A DNA stretch of 62,264 nt from Terriglobia bacterium (GTDB lineage: Bacteria > Acidobacteriota > Terriglobia > Terriglobales > Acidobacteriaceae), in contig JAIQFA010000024.1 of assembly GCA_020073525.1 (NCBI GenBank), forward strand, positions 1-62,264. The letters run 5' to 3'. Made by a program: the position numbers and the translations under genes. Shown in pieces: positions 35,573-44,741 of the stretch; position 1 is the stretch's first letter; the number at the start of each line of letters is the position of its first letter. The notes beneath the pieces were generated by a model. It saw only the letters and a program-made list of their open reading frames with translations. It made no database searches and was not told the DNA's origin.

Positions 35573-37618
35573 ATGAGCACGATGCCAGTTGTCGCGACCT
35601 TTGTGCTTGGTGTTGCGACCTATTCGACCGGGGCTTGCGCTTCTCTCGCGAGCTGGCGAAAGCCGGCCCTCGGTCGCTATATCTGTTGCGGCATGGCCTT
35701 GGCAGGTGCTGTCCTCGAAGGGTTCGCCGCCGTTCTCGGCATCCTTCAAGGAACCGCAATCCGCTGGTCGGTCCCCTCGGGCATTCCATTATTTGCATAT
35801 AGCTTCTCCTACGATGCCCTGGGCGGTTTCTTCAACTTGATCCTGGCGATTCTTACGATCGCAGTTTCAATCTACTCGCTCGGGTATTTGAAGGAATTCG
35901 AGGGGCGGAGGAACATCGGCTTCTTTGGGTTTCTGTTCCACCTCTTGCTTCTCAGCTTGACCATTGTTTTCACCGCTGACAATGCGTTTCTCTTCCTGAT
36001 TGCTTGGGAGGTGATGGCGCTGGCGTCCTACGGACTGGTGGCTTTTTACCACGAACAACGAGAGAGCCGGCAAGCGGGATTGCTCTATCTCATCATGGCC
36101 CATGCGGATGTTGGGTGCCTGCTCCTTGGTTTTGCCCTGCTGATCCAGGGGAGCGGCAGTGCGGAGTTCGCCAGCTTCCACGCCGCCGCAGCACACTTGT
36201 CCAGCACCCGGCAATCGGCCGCGTTTATCCTTTTCTTCCTGGGCTTTGGAATTAAGGCAGGTGTGATTCCCTTTCATATCTGGTTGCCGGCAGCTCACCC
36301 CGTGGCACCGAGTAACATGTCGGCGCTACTTTCCGGGATCGTGATCAAGACCGGCATCTACGGCATGACGCGCATTTTCCTCGATTCACTGGGAGGCGTG
36401 CCATCCTGGGCGGGCCTGGCAGTGCTCATCGTGGGAGTTGTCTCCGCCGTTCTCGGCGTCTTGTACGCCTTGATGGAACACGATCTGAAACGGCTACTGG
36501 CCTACCACAGCATCGAGAACATCGGCATCATTCTCATGGGGCTGGGCGCCGCTTTGATCTTCCGCGTGGCGGGGCATCCGGCGCTCGCGGGGATCGCTCT
36601 GATCGCCGCAATGTTTCACACCCTAAACCATGCCATCTTTAAGTGTCTTCTTTTCCTAGGAGCGGGGTCGGTGCTTCATTCGACGGGAACGCGCAACATG
36701 GAAGAAATGGGCGGCCTCATCCGTCCCATGCCGGTGACAGCCTTCTGTTTCCTGATTGGCGCGGTTGCTATCTCCGGGCTTCCTCCGCTGAACGGATTTG
36801 TCAGTGAGTGGCTGACTTACCAGAGTCTGCTCGCAGGTTTTGGCGCGACCGGAGGCTTGACGCGCATCCTGTTCCCGCTCGCCGGCTCGATGCTGGCGCT
36901 GACCGGTGCGCTGGCGGCGGCTTGCTTTGTGAAAGCCTTCGCCATCACATTCCTCGCTCTACCGCGCGGCGCCGAAGCCAGCCATGCGCACGAAGCGCCA
37001 CGCTCGATGTTGGTGGGCATGGGCAGCCTGACCACGCTTTGCGTAGCCCTGGGCTTAGGCGTCACTTGGTTCCTCCCGGTGTTCAACGCGATGACGGAGC
37101 AACTGCTTGGACAGCGAGTTGTCGCCAATCTGATTAGCGGTGGTGGATTCGTGCTTTCCGCTGGCACGCCCCATGGCGGCACAGTGTCCACCGCGATCAT
37201 CGCGGTCGGTCTCCTGGTTCTGACGCTTCCGGCTGCTTTACTGGCATCGAGGGCGACGAGGCAGTTCGGACGCAAACGCGGCCCGGTGTGGGACTGCGGC
37301 TTGCCTGGACTTTCGGAAGAAAATGAATACACCGCCACGGCATTTTCGAAAGCGCTGCGGATGATCTTCTCAGTCTTGTATAAGCCGCGCCGCGAGATTC
37401 AAGCCGTCTTCGACATCTCGCCGTATTTTCCGAGAGAGATCCGTTTCGAGAGTGAAATCGAGCCAACGTTCGAGAAGCGGTTGTATGCTCCTCTGCAAGA
37501 GTTCATCTTCCGGGTTTCCAGCAGAATGCGAACCATTCAGGCGGGAAGCGTTCATGCCTACCTGGCCTACATCTTTGTAACCCTCGTCTTGCTCTTGCTG
37601 TTCGGGGTGCGTAAGTGA
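35573..37618 (+). CDS. hyfB: antiporter-like subunit, HyfB type
   Basis: 681 residues of the NuoL/Mrp family in the HyfB/HycC form. Helices carry the core block LFLIAWEVMALASYGLVAFY, the WLPAAHPVAPSNMSALLSG loop (broken helix with the channel histidine) and LMEHDLKRLLAYHSIENIGI (the conserved Lys). It forms a proton path in the membrane arm. The GTG start of the next gene overlaps its stop. It is the first gene of the six-gene complex, 145 bases after SulP. Confidence 0.9.
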   Translation: MSTMPVVATFVLGVATYSTGACASLASWRKPALGRYICCGMALAGAVLEGFAAVLGILQGTAIRWSVPSGIPLFAYSFSYDALGGFFNLILAILTIAVSIYSLGYLKEFEGRRNIGFFGFLFHLLLLSLTIVFTADNAFLFLIAWEVMALASYGLVAFYHEQRESRQAGLLYLIMAHADVGCLLLGFALLIQGSGSAEFASFHAAAAHLSSTRQSAAFILFFLGFGIKAGVIPFHIWLPAAHPVAPSNMSALLSGIVIKTGIYGMTRIFLDSLGGVPSWAGLAVLIVGVVSAVLGVLYALMEHDLKRLLAYHSIENIGIILMGLGAALIFRVAGHPALAGIALIAAMFHTLNHAIFKCLLFLGAGSVLHSTGTRNMEEMGGLIRPMPVTAFCFLIGAVAISGLPPLNGFVSEWLTYQSLLAGFGATGGLTRILFPLAGSMLALTGALAAACFVKAFAITFLALPRGAEASHAHEAPRSMLVGMGSLTTLCVALGLGVTWFLPVFNAMTEQLLGQRVVANLISGGGFVLSAGTPHGGTVSTAIIAVGLLVLTLPAALLASRATRQFGRKRGPVWDCGLPGLSEENEYTATAFSKALRMIFSVLYKPRREIQAVFDISPYFPREIRFESEIEPTFEKRLYAPLQEFIFRVSSRMRTIQAGSVHAYLAYIFVTLVLLLLFGVRK

Positions 37619-38556
37619 CCGAATTGCTCACCAACTCGGGGCTGCAGTTAGTGCTGTTATTGCTAGTTGCTCCCTTGCTCAGCGGCGTGATCAAGACTCT
37701 GAAGGCCAGACTTCAGACCCGCCGCGGGCCGGGCGTCCTGCAATCCTACCGGGACATCTTCAAGTTGCTGCGCAAGGGAATGGTGATTCCAGAGACGGCG
37801 TCCTGGATTTTCTCTGCGACCCCGTACATGGTCTTTGGGACAGCCACGCTGGTCGGACTCATGATTCCCATGACTACAACCCACGCCCCTTTCAGCCTGT
37901 TCGGTGGCGTGCTCGCAGTGGTCTATCTTCTGGCGCTTGGTCGCTTCTTCCTCGCCCTTGGCGGGCTCGACACCGGAAGCTCGTTCGGTGGTTTGGGCAG
38001 CAGCCGGGAAATGACGATTTCTGCGATCGCGGAGCCAGCCATGATGCTTGCGATTTTCACCGTGGCTCTGGGAGCGAACTCGACCAACCTGAGTGAAATG
38101 GCGAAAGTTGCGGTCGGGCAGAGCTGGAGGTTTCTGGCTCCGTCGCAGATGTTGGCATTTGCGGCGCTTTTCATCGTGCTGATTGCCGAGACTGGCCGCA
38201 TCCCCGTGGACAACCCTGCGACCCACCTCGAATTGACCATGATCCACGAGGCGATGGTCCTCGAGTATTCGGGACCGTATCTCGCTTTGATCGAATGGGG
38301 CGCTTCGATCAAGCAACTGGTGCTCATGACGCTGCTGGTCAACACGTTCTTTCCGTTCGGTTTGAGTTCTGACTGGACGGCCCAAACAATCGTTGTGGGG
38401 CTGGTTTTTTATCTTGTGAAGTTGCTTCTGCTCGCCTGCCTCGTGATCCTGGTTGAAACCACCAACGCGAAGTTGCGACTATTTCGCGTACCGGAATTGC
38501 TGATGGTCGCTTTTATTTTGGGAGCGCTCGCGCTCATTTCGACGTTTCTGTTCTGA
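37615..38556 (+). CDS. hyfC: HyfC/NuoH-type membrane subunit
   Basis: 313 residues with eight hydrophobic segments. Characteristic blocks are LKARLQTRRGPGVLQSYRDI near the N-terminus (the quinone-tunnel helix TMH1 and loop) and AETGRIPVDNPATHLELTMIHE, the acidic loop that couples the peripheral arm to the membrane. The GTG start overlaps the upstream stop (GTGA). This subunit joins the hydrophilic module to the antiporter-like subunits. Confidence 0.9.
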   Translation: MTELLTNSGLQLVLLLLVAPLLSGVIKTLKARLQTRRGPGVLQSYRDIFKLLRKGMVIPETASWIFSATPYMVFGTATLVGLMIPMTTTHAPFSLFGGVLAVVYLLALGRFFLALGGLDTGSSFGGLGSSREMTISAIAEPAMMLAIFTVALGANSTNLSEMAKVAVGQSWRFLAPSQMLAFAALFIVLIAETGRIPVDNPATHLELTMIHEAMVLEYSGPYLALIEWGASIKQLVLMTLLVNTFFPFGLSSDWTAQTIVVGLVFYLVKLLLLACLVILVETTNAKLRLFRVPELLMVAFILGALALISTFLF

Positions 38557-38564
38557 GGCCGCGT

Positions 38565-39251
38565 ATGCCGTTTGTCCCCAATCCGGAGCTGGGCAACAGA
38601 ATCATTACCCTGATGGCGGCGCTGGTCCTGGTGCTGCAGATCGCCGCGGTCGGACAGCGCGGGCTCGTTTCCAGCATTCGCATTTTTGCGGTGCAGTCGT
38701 TTCTCTTGGGATCGATTGCGGCCGTCATTGCTTACTTCAACCACGCCAGCCACATCTATATTGCCGCTCTGCTCACGGTCTTCTTGAAAGCAGGACTGCT
38801 CCCCCGGTTGCTGGAGCGACTGGTGGGGAGGATCGGCATTCGACGCGAGATTGAGCCGCTAATCAATGTACCGCTGTCGATCCTGATCGCAGGCGGCCTG
38901 ACATTGTTGGGCTACGTGGTCGCGGAGTCCTTCTATCATCCGGAAGAGACTTCTGCCCGGGCGGCGCTGGGACACAACACGCTGGCTGTCGCCATCGCGC
39001 TATTCCTTATCGGCTTTTTTACCATGGTGAACCGGCGCAAGGCATTGACGCAGGTCCTGGGGCTGCTGTCGCTCGAAAATGGCCTCTTCCTGGCCGCGAT
39101 TTCGCTGACCTATGGAATGCCCTTGGTGGTTGAGCTTGGCATCTTTTTTGATGTTCTGGTCGCGGTCATGGTCCTCGGCATTCTCGTCTTCCGTATCCGT
39201 GAGACGTTCGACTCCATGGATGTCAGCAAGCTGCGGAAGTTGAGAGAGTAA
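38565..39251 (+). CDS. hyfE: HyfE-type membrane subunit
   Basis: 228 residues with about seven helices; residues 110-200 resemble NuoK (ALGHNTLAVAIALFLIGFFTMVNRRKALTQVLGLLSLENGLFLA contains the conserved Glu helix). HyfE is a fusion of a NuoK-like core with extra helices. GAGGCCGCGT lies before the ATG. It sits in the usual order between HyfC and HyfF. Confidence 0.88.
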   Translation: MPFVPNPELGNRIITLMAALVLVLQIAAVGQRGLVSSIRIFAVQSFLLGSIAAVIAYFNHASHIYIAALLTVFLKAGLLPRLLERLVGRIGIRREIEPLINVPLSILIAGGLTLLGYVVAESFYHPEETSARAALGHNTLAVAIALFLIGFFTMVNRRKALTQVLGLLSLENGLFLAAISLTYGMPLVVELGIFFDVLVAVMVLGILVFRIRETFDSMDVSKLRKLRE

Positions 39252-39260
39252 GCGCACCCT

Positions 39261-40760
39261 ATGATTCTGCTCGGACTCCTTATCGTCCCCTTGGCCGCCG
39301 GTCCCTTGGCCTTCTTCCTCAGGAAACGGCGCGCGATGGAACTGGTCAACCTTGCGGCCTTTGCCATTCTGCTTGGCATGGCCGCCGTGTTGGTCGCTCA
39401 AGTACTTCGCAGTGGTTCCGTTTCGCTCTGGAATGGATTCTTTTATGCCGACGCTCTTAGTGCGCTGGTCGTGCTCTTGTCAGCGTTTGTAGCCCTGGTC
39501 TGTTCTATCTATGCGGTCGGCTATTTTCGTCACGAGGAGAGCCACGGACTTCTGCTGGAGGCCGAGGAACTGAGCGGCCGCCTCGGCATCCACAAACTTC
39601 GAGAATATTACACTCTCACGCCGCTGTTTGTTTTCTCCATGATCCTGGTCGCGCTCGCCAACAACCTCGGAATCCTTTGGGTGGCAATCGAAGGAACCAC
39701 GCTGGCGTCGGTGTTCCTCGTCATGTTTTATGGACGCGAAACGTCTCTTGAAGCCGCCTGGAAATACGCCATCATCGGCGGCGTTGGCCTGTCCATGGCG
39801 TTGTTCGGTACGATTCTGACCTATTATTCCGCCTTTGGGGCACTCGGCACCGATGCGCTGGCAGGTTTGAACTGGTCCGTCCTCGCGGGAAACGCCACCC
39901 AGTTTGACAAGCCGACCATGCGGCTGGCCTTTATCCTTATTCTTCTGGGGTATGGAACCAAGGCCGGCATCGCTCCCATGCATACTTGGAAACCGGATGC
40001 CTATAGTGAAGCGCCGATTCCGGGGGCAGCGATGCTCGCCACCGGGGTCCTCAACTGCGCTCTCTACGGTCTGGTGCGGTTCTACATTCTTAGTTCGAAA
40101 TGCCTGGGCCCGCAGTTTGGTTCGCAGCTCCTGATCCTATTCGGGCTGCTCTCGATCGGAGTGGCCGTCCCCTTCATCCTTGTGCAGAAAAACTTCCGGC
40201 GGCTCTTGGCTTACTCGAGCATCGACCACAGCGGGATCATGGTGCTGGCACTGGGCTTCGGAGGGCCGCTGGGCATCCTGGGCATGCTTCTGCACATGAC
40301 CTTTCATTCGGTGACCAAGCCCTTGCTCTTCTTCTGTGCCGGAAATGTCCAGCAACATCTGAACACCGACCTGTTCCGGAAGGCGAAAGGCGGATTGATT
40401 CACTCGATGCCATTGACCGGAGCCGTATTTCTTATGGTGACTCTCGCGGTCACTGGCTCGCCTCCCTTCAGCTTTTTCCAGAGTGAGTTCACCATTCTGC
40501 GGGCAGGGTTCAACGGCGGCCATTTGGTGCTGGCGATCTTTTTTGTTTCCTTTCTCGTGCTGATTTTTTCCGGCTTCCTCGTGCACATCGCCGATCTGGT
40601 TCTCGGCGAGGACCCGGGCCTCCCTCGGACCGACATGTGCGGATGGAAAAAGTACTCTGTCGTGGGTTTGGCGGTAGTGGTGGTCGTGATGGGCTTCTGG
40701 ATACCCGCTCCATTGTTTAGGCTGATTCAGGGTGCAGTGGGCATCGTGGTGGGTGGATGA
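39261..40760 (+). CDS. hyfF: antiporter-like subunit, HyfF type
   Basis: 499 residues of the NuoN/NuoM family. Blocks: LGILWVAIEGTTLASVFLVMF, the broken-helix loop YGTKAGIAPMHTWKPDAYSE, and RRLLAYSSIDHSGIMVLALG. Second proton path of the membrane arm. The stop overlaps the next gene (ATGATGA), so expression of the membrane and hydrophilic parts is coupled. Confidence 0.9.
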   Translation: MILLGLLIVPLAAGPLAFFLRKRRAMELVNLAAFAILLGMAAVLVAQVLRSGSVSLWNGFFYADALSALVVLLSAFVALVCSIYAVGYFRHEESHGLLLEAEELSGRLGIHKLREYYTLTPLFVFSMILVALANNLGILWVAIEGTTLASVFLVMFYGRETSLEAAWKYAIIGGVGLSMALFGTILTYYSAFGALGTDALAGLNWSVLAGNATQFDKPTMRLAFILILLGYGTKAGIAPMHTWKPDAYSEAPIPGAAMLATGVLNCALYGLVRFYILSSKCLGPQFGSQLLILFGLLSIGVAVPFILVQKNFRRLLAYSSIDHSGIMVLALGFGGPLGILGMLLHMTFHSVTKPLLFFCAGNVQQHLNTDLFRKAKGGLIHSMPLTGAVFLMVTLAVTGSPPFSFFQSEFTILRAGFNGGHLVLAIFFVSFLVLIFSGFLVHIADLVLGEDPGLPRTDMCGWKKYSVVGLAVVVVVMGFWIPAPLFRLIQGAVGIVVGG

Positions 40761-42349
40761 TGACGCAAGCAATGTCCGCAATGTTTGAGGGTCTTCGGGA
40801 GAGGTTCGGCCAGCAGGTTCAGTCTGTGCGCGCTGACCGGGAAGATGAAATCTATCTTCTCCTCAGTGATCCTGACATTCGGCCCATCACAAAACACTTG
40901 CGAGACGAATTCGGGGGCAGACTGGTTACGGTATTCGCGGAGGACCGGCGTGCCACAGAAGGCGTTTTCTTCATCTACTATGTCTTCGAACAAAAGGATA
41001 GCGCTCCGTATTTGATCGTGCGGGCGCCGGTGCGGGCTGACAGTCTTGAGTTTCCCTCGCTCTCCGCCGAACTACCCGCGGTGAACTGGCAAGAGCGCGA
41101 AATCCAGGACTGGTTTGGTCTGAAGGCCGTGGGACACCCGAATCCCCGCCGGGTCGCCTTGCATGACAATTGGCCAGACGTTTATCCCTTGCGCAAGGAC
41201 TTTCCTCTCGCAACCGTGTTGCCTCCCTTCGAGGGAGAACGCCACATCTACCGGCCTGCTTTGGGCGAAGGAGTTTTTCAAGTGCCCGTAGGGCCGGTCC
41301 ATGCCGGAATCATCGAGCCGGGTCACTTCAATTTCGCAGTCGCGGGTGAACCCATCCTCTATTTGCAGCTGCGAATGTTCTACACCCATAAGGGCACCGA
41401 AAAACTCTTTGAGCAGCTGCCCATACACAAAGCCGTTTTCCTGGCAGAAAGCATTTCGGGCGATTCGAGTTTTTCCCACGGCACGGCGTTCTGTCAGGCC
41501 ATCGAACGCGCGGCCAGCATTGAAGTGCCGCTGCGCGGTCTGGTGATGCGGACCATCCTGCTGGAGCTAGAGCGAATCTGCAATCATGTCGGCGACATTG
41601 GGGCCATTGCGACCGATGTCGGCTTCGTCATCGCAAACGCCCATGCCAGCCGCTTAAAGGAGATGATGGTCACCGTAAGCGAGCAGTTGACTGGCAGCCG
41701 CCTCTTGCGCGGCATGGTCTGCATCGGTGGAGTGCGCAGGGGCTGGGACCAGGCACAACTGGATGTGCTGAGCAATGCAGTCGATTCTTTCGAGCGCGAA
41801 TTTCAGGACCTGATCAGTCTGGTGGATTCGTCGGAATCCACCCGCGACCGCCTGGAGCAAACAGGAATCTTGCGGCCCGACAAGGCACGCGATCTGGGCA
41901 TCGTGGGCGTGGGAGGACGCGCCTCCGGGGTCGATTTGGACGTGCGCCGCGATCACCCTTACGCCGCATATTCTCGCTACTCATTCCGTGTCCCGGTCTA
42001 CCACGCTGGAGACGTTTGGCACCGGATGCAGGTCCGCATCGATGAGGTGAACGAATCCATTGGCATCGTACGGAAGGCTATGACGGATGCGCTACGGAGG
42101 GAGTTCCGTGTGCCCGCGCCGGCCATCCCGTCAGACCGCTGTGCGCTGAGCGCCGTTGAAGGATGGCGCGGAGAAATCATCCATTGGATTCGTACCGGAC
42201 CTGACAATCGTTTGCAACGTTGCAGGATCAAGGACCCCTCGCTCAATAACTGGCCCGCCTTGGTCGAAGCAGTCCAGGGAAACATCATTGCGGATTTTCC
42301 GGTGATCAACAAAAGTTTCAATCTTTCCTACTCGGGGACGGACCGGTAA
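40757..42349 (+). CDS. NuoC-NuoD-like large subunit without NiFe ligands
   Basis: 530 residues: an N-terminal NuoC-like domain (about 1-175, ending in WPDVYPLRKDFPL) and a hydrogenase-4-large/NuoD-like domain. True group 4 NiFe hydrogenases have a CGIC-type pair near the start of this domain and a CxxC pair at the very C-terminus. Here the first pair is S234 and S237 (ESISGDSSF), and the C-terminal NLSYSGTDR aligns with DPCMSCTDR with both Cys replaced by S524 and G527. So no hydrogen chemistry is expected. It should hold the quinone- or partner-facing site instead. The overall type is that of energy-converting-hydrogenase-related (Ehr) complexes. Confidence 0.9.
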   Translation: MMTQAMSAMFEGLRERFGQQVQSVRADREDEIYLLLSDPDIRPITKHLRDEFGGRLVTVFAEDRRATEGVFFIYYVFEQKDSAPYLIVRAPVRADSLEFPSLSAELPAVNWQEREIQDWFGLKAVGHPNPRRVALHDNWPDVYPLRKDFPLATVLPPFEGERHIYRPALGEGVFQVPVGPVHAGIIEPGHFNFAVAGEPILYLQLRMFYTHKGTEKLFEQLPIHKAVFLAESISGDSSFSHGTAFCQAIERAASIEVPLRGLVMRTILLELERICNHVGDIGAIATDVGFVIANAHASRLKEMMVTVSEQLTGSRLLRGMVCIGGVRRGWDQAQLDVLSNAVDSFEREFQDLISLVDSSESTRDRLEQTGILRPDKARDLGIVGVGGRASGVDLDVRRDHPYAAYSRYSFRVPVYHAGDVWHRMQVRIDEVNESIGIVRKAMTDALRREFRVPAPAIPSDRCALSAVEGWRGEIIHWIRTGPDNRLQRCRIKDPSLNNWPALVEAVQGNIIADFPVINKSFNLSYSGTDR

Positions 42350-42352
42350 GCG

Positions 42353-43222
42353 ATGTTCAAGATTCTTCAAAAGACGGTAAGCACGGGAACGGTAACCGTA
42401 AACTATCCGGCCGAGACCGCTAAAATCTCCGAAAGGTTTCGCGGGCGTCCGAGGTTCGACTTCGAAAAATGGAAGGACGCACGACCGGCTGCCGAGGTGT
42501 GCCCAACCGGGGCCATTTCCCTGTCCGACAGCGATGATTCCCGGAAAGTCACCGTTGATTACGGCCTCTGCGTCTTCTGCGGCTTGTGCGCGGAGGCGTC
42601 GTCCGATCAGGCGGTGCGCATCACCCAGGAATTTGAACTGGCGACGCCGGATCGCCGCAGCCTGATTCTTACCGCGGAATACAGTCTGAATGCCGACCGC
42701 ACGCACCACGGGTTGCGTAAAGTTGATCGCCAGTTGGTGAATGCTGAAACGGACGTCGAGAGCCTGGGGAAGAAAGCGCGCGAAACCATCCAGAAAATTC
42801 TGGGACGATCTCTTGCCATCCGTGAGGTCGATGCGGGATCATGCAACGGCTGCGAACTGGAGATTGTTGCTCTGAACAATCCGGTCCACGACATCGAACG
42901 CTTCGGAATCCAGTTCGTTGCCTCTCCTCGTCATGCCGATATGCTCCTGGTCACCGGCCCAGTAACGCGGAACATGGAGCTTGCGCTTTCAAAGACGTAT
43001 CAGGCAATGGCAGACCCCAAGGTAGTCGTCGCGGTTGGCGCTTGCGGCATCAGTGGTGGCATCTTTGGCGAAACCTACGCGTCTTTGGGAAGAGTCGACA
43101 AGGTACTGCCGGTGGACGTCTACATTCCAGGATGTCCACCCCGGCCGCAAGCTCTTCTGCATGGAATCCTCCTTGCGATCGGACGTTTGGCGGAACGACT
43201 CCACGATGATCGCAAGGGTTGA
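42353..43222 (+). CDS. ferredoxin-NuoB fusion (HyfI-like) subunit
   Basis: 289 residues: a ferredoxin domain fused to a NuoB/HyfI domain. The ferredoxin keeps only C50 (CPTGA) and C73, C76, C79 (CVFCGLC), with Ser at the fourth position of the second motif (S83). The three remaining Cys plus C50 are exactly the set that makes one [4Fe-4S] cluster. The NuoB part has GSCNGCELEI, VGACGISGG and IPGCPPRP, all four ligands of the N2-like cluster. It brings electrons to the large subunit. No separate flavin or input subunit is encoded, so the electron donor is open. Confidence 0.88.
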   Translation: MFKILQKTVSTGTVTVNYPAETAKISERFRGRPRFDFEKWKDARPAAEVCPTGAISLSDSDDSRKVTVDYGLCVFCGLCAEASSDQAVRITQEFELATPDRRSLILTAEYSLNADRTHHGLRKVDRQLVNAETDVESLGKKARETIQKILGRSLAIREVDAGSCNGCELEIVALNNPVHDIERFGIQFVASPRHADMLLVTGPVTRNMELALSKTYQAMADPKVVVAVGACGISGGIFGETYASLGRVDKVLPVDVYIPGCPPRPQALLHGILLAIGRLAERLHDDRKG

Positions 43223-43249
43223 TCCGCTATTCGGATGTGGCTTGGTCAG

Positions 43250-43690
43250 GGATTCACGGGCTCGGAGCCCTGGCGTCTCTATTGGGTATTGTCTATGGTC
43301 AGATGGGGAGCGGGCCAGCGCGCCATAGCGGAACTAACCCAAGCCGAAACGCTGGAAAGGGATGACTCGATCACTCCAATTCTTCTTGAGTATGAACTGG
43401 CGCGGACTGGCAAGCGGGCCAAGGCGGCCAGAAACCTGGAAAACGTTCTGGCAAAATCCCATGGCGAGTGCATCCCTGACTGCTATCCGGCGGCGGTGTG
43501 GACCGCTATAGGCGACAAACGGGAAGCTTTACATTTTCTAGAGCGGGCCTACCATTTCCGCTCCAATTGGATCGTCTACTTGCAATACGATCCCCGCTTT
43601 GACGGCCTCCGTTCCGCTCCGCAATTCAAGGCGCTTCTTCATCATCAAGTTGCGTTTCCACCCAGCGACTCTCTCGCCATGCAGCGTTGA
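43250..43690 (+). pseudogene. C-terminal fragment of a TPR protein, frameshifted
   Basis: One frame reads SLLGIVYGQMGSG and, after a shift near 43312, the next reads QRAIAELTQAETLERDDSIT and on to IGDKREALHFLERAYHFRSN and DPRFDGLRSAPQFKALL. Together they match the C-terminal TPR repeats found in tetratricopeptide regulators (the ALxxLExAxxxRxxWLVYLxxDPxxDxLRxxPxF block). The N-terminal domain is absent. It follows the complex-I-like operon and marks a junction. Bases 43691-43793 hold no gene. Confidence 0.6.
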
Positions 43691-43793
43691 ACTCTCTTCC
43701 GCCTTACGTTCGAAATAGCGCGACAGCACTGCAGTGGATTCTTTCAGTGGAAGGGTAGCCGACCTTTCTTCGTCTTGGCTGAGCGTTCCTTCT

Positions 43794-44741
43794 TCAAAGA
43801 AAGGTATATACCCTCGATAACGCGTCGATCACCATTGCGGTCGTGAACAGATGGTTCTGGTCAGAGAACAGTTGGTCAGGATCTCCGGGCTTCCATGCTT
43901 CCAGGTGATCACGCCTGCTCACGCGCAACATCGGCCCACTTCTCCAGCTTCCATCGGACGCCTGATCTTCGATCAGTTCAACCACCAGGGGCCAGATGTC
44001 ATGGTCTTGCGGACAGCGTGGCAGGGACAGAAGGCTCGATACGAGAAGAGCAGACTCGAACGGATGCTGGGGACAAGTATCCAGCAGCGTTTCCCGTGTC
44101 CCCCGCAGGTTCATGTTCAGTCTGGCTGCCTTGAGCAGAAGCAGACTTATCTCTGTGCTATAGAGAAAAGAGGTCCACCAGAATGGGTGCCATATACCGG
44201 CAGGAGTTTTGTGGTTGAGAACAAATTGAAGACCGCGATCGACCGTCTCACCCGCAACACCGTATTTCGTCATCATCGCGAGAACTGCCGCCGGCGTCAC
44301 GTCCGTATGCGAGACAGCCCAAGATCCCAGATCCGGGTGGCCGCGATAGGTGGCAAAACCGCCGTCCGTGCATTGAAAGCTTTGGAGACATGCATAGGAG
44401 GCCTCACGGACTCTCTTTCCTTCAGACGCCAAGAACAATATCGCCAGAGCGGTCGAGTCGGCATCTGAGCCGACTTCTTCGTTGTATCCCCAGCCGCTGT
44501 CGGGAAACATTCTCTCGTCCAGCCAATCCGACGCAAGACCGGTCGAGACCGACGCCCGCTCCCTGAGACCGGGGGGGAGACCCCTCAACCTACAGCCGAC
44601 AAATGCGGTCGTCCAAATCGAGGACTCTCCTGGAGGCAGGTCCCAATCGACCCAACTCCCGTCGCGGCGTTGTTGGCTCAATATGTATTCCAGGGACCAA
44701 CCGAGAACGCGCTCCAGACCCTTTGTGCGCTCACAATTCAT
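43794..44741 (-). CDS. half-size terpene-cyclase-like toroid protein
   Basis: 315 residues built of alpha/alpha-toroid repeats with QW-like motifs (QQRRDGSW at 23-30, FQCTDGGF at 122-129, QASDGSW near 265). Residues 93-97 are DADST, at the place of the DxDDT catalytic motif of squalene-hopene and class II diterpene cyclases; the middle Asp, the proton donor in that family, is kept and the last Asp is Ser. A later SHTDVTPAA also fits. Squalene cyclases are about twice as long; this equals one toroid domain. It overlaps the upstream gene by 11 bases, the last of five coupled genes. Cyclisation of a prenyl chain is inferred. Confidence 0.6.
   Translation of the reverse strand: MNCERTKGLERVLGWSLEYILSQQRRDGSWVDWDLPPGESSIWTTAFVGCRLRGLPPGLRERASVSTGLASDWLDERMFPDSGWGYNEEVGSDADSTALAILFLASEGKRVREASYACLQSFQCTDGGFATYRGHPDLGSWAVSHTDVTPAAVLAMMTKYGVAGETVDRGLQFVLNHKTPAGIWHPFWWTSFLYSTEISLLLLKAARLNMNLRGTRETLLDTCPQHPFESALLVSSLLSLPRCPQDHDIWPLVVELIEDQASDGSWRSGPMLRVSRRDHLEAWKPGDPDQLFSDQNHLFTTAMVIDALSRVYTFL

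Noticed and set aside
40757..42349. Calling the complex a group 4 NiFe hydrogenase
   Set aside because: All four ligand Cys are Ser or Gly, so no NiFe site can form.
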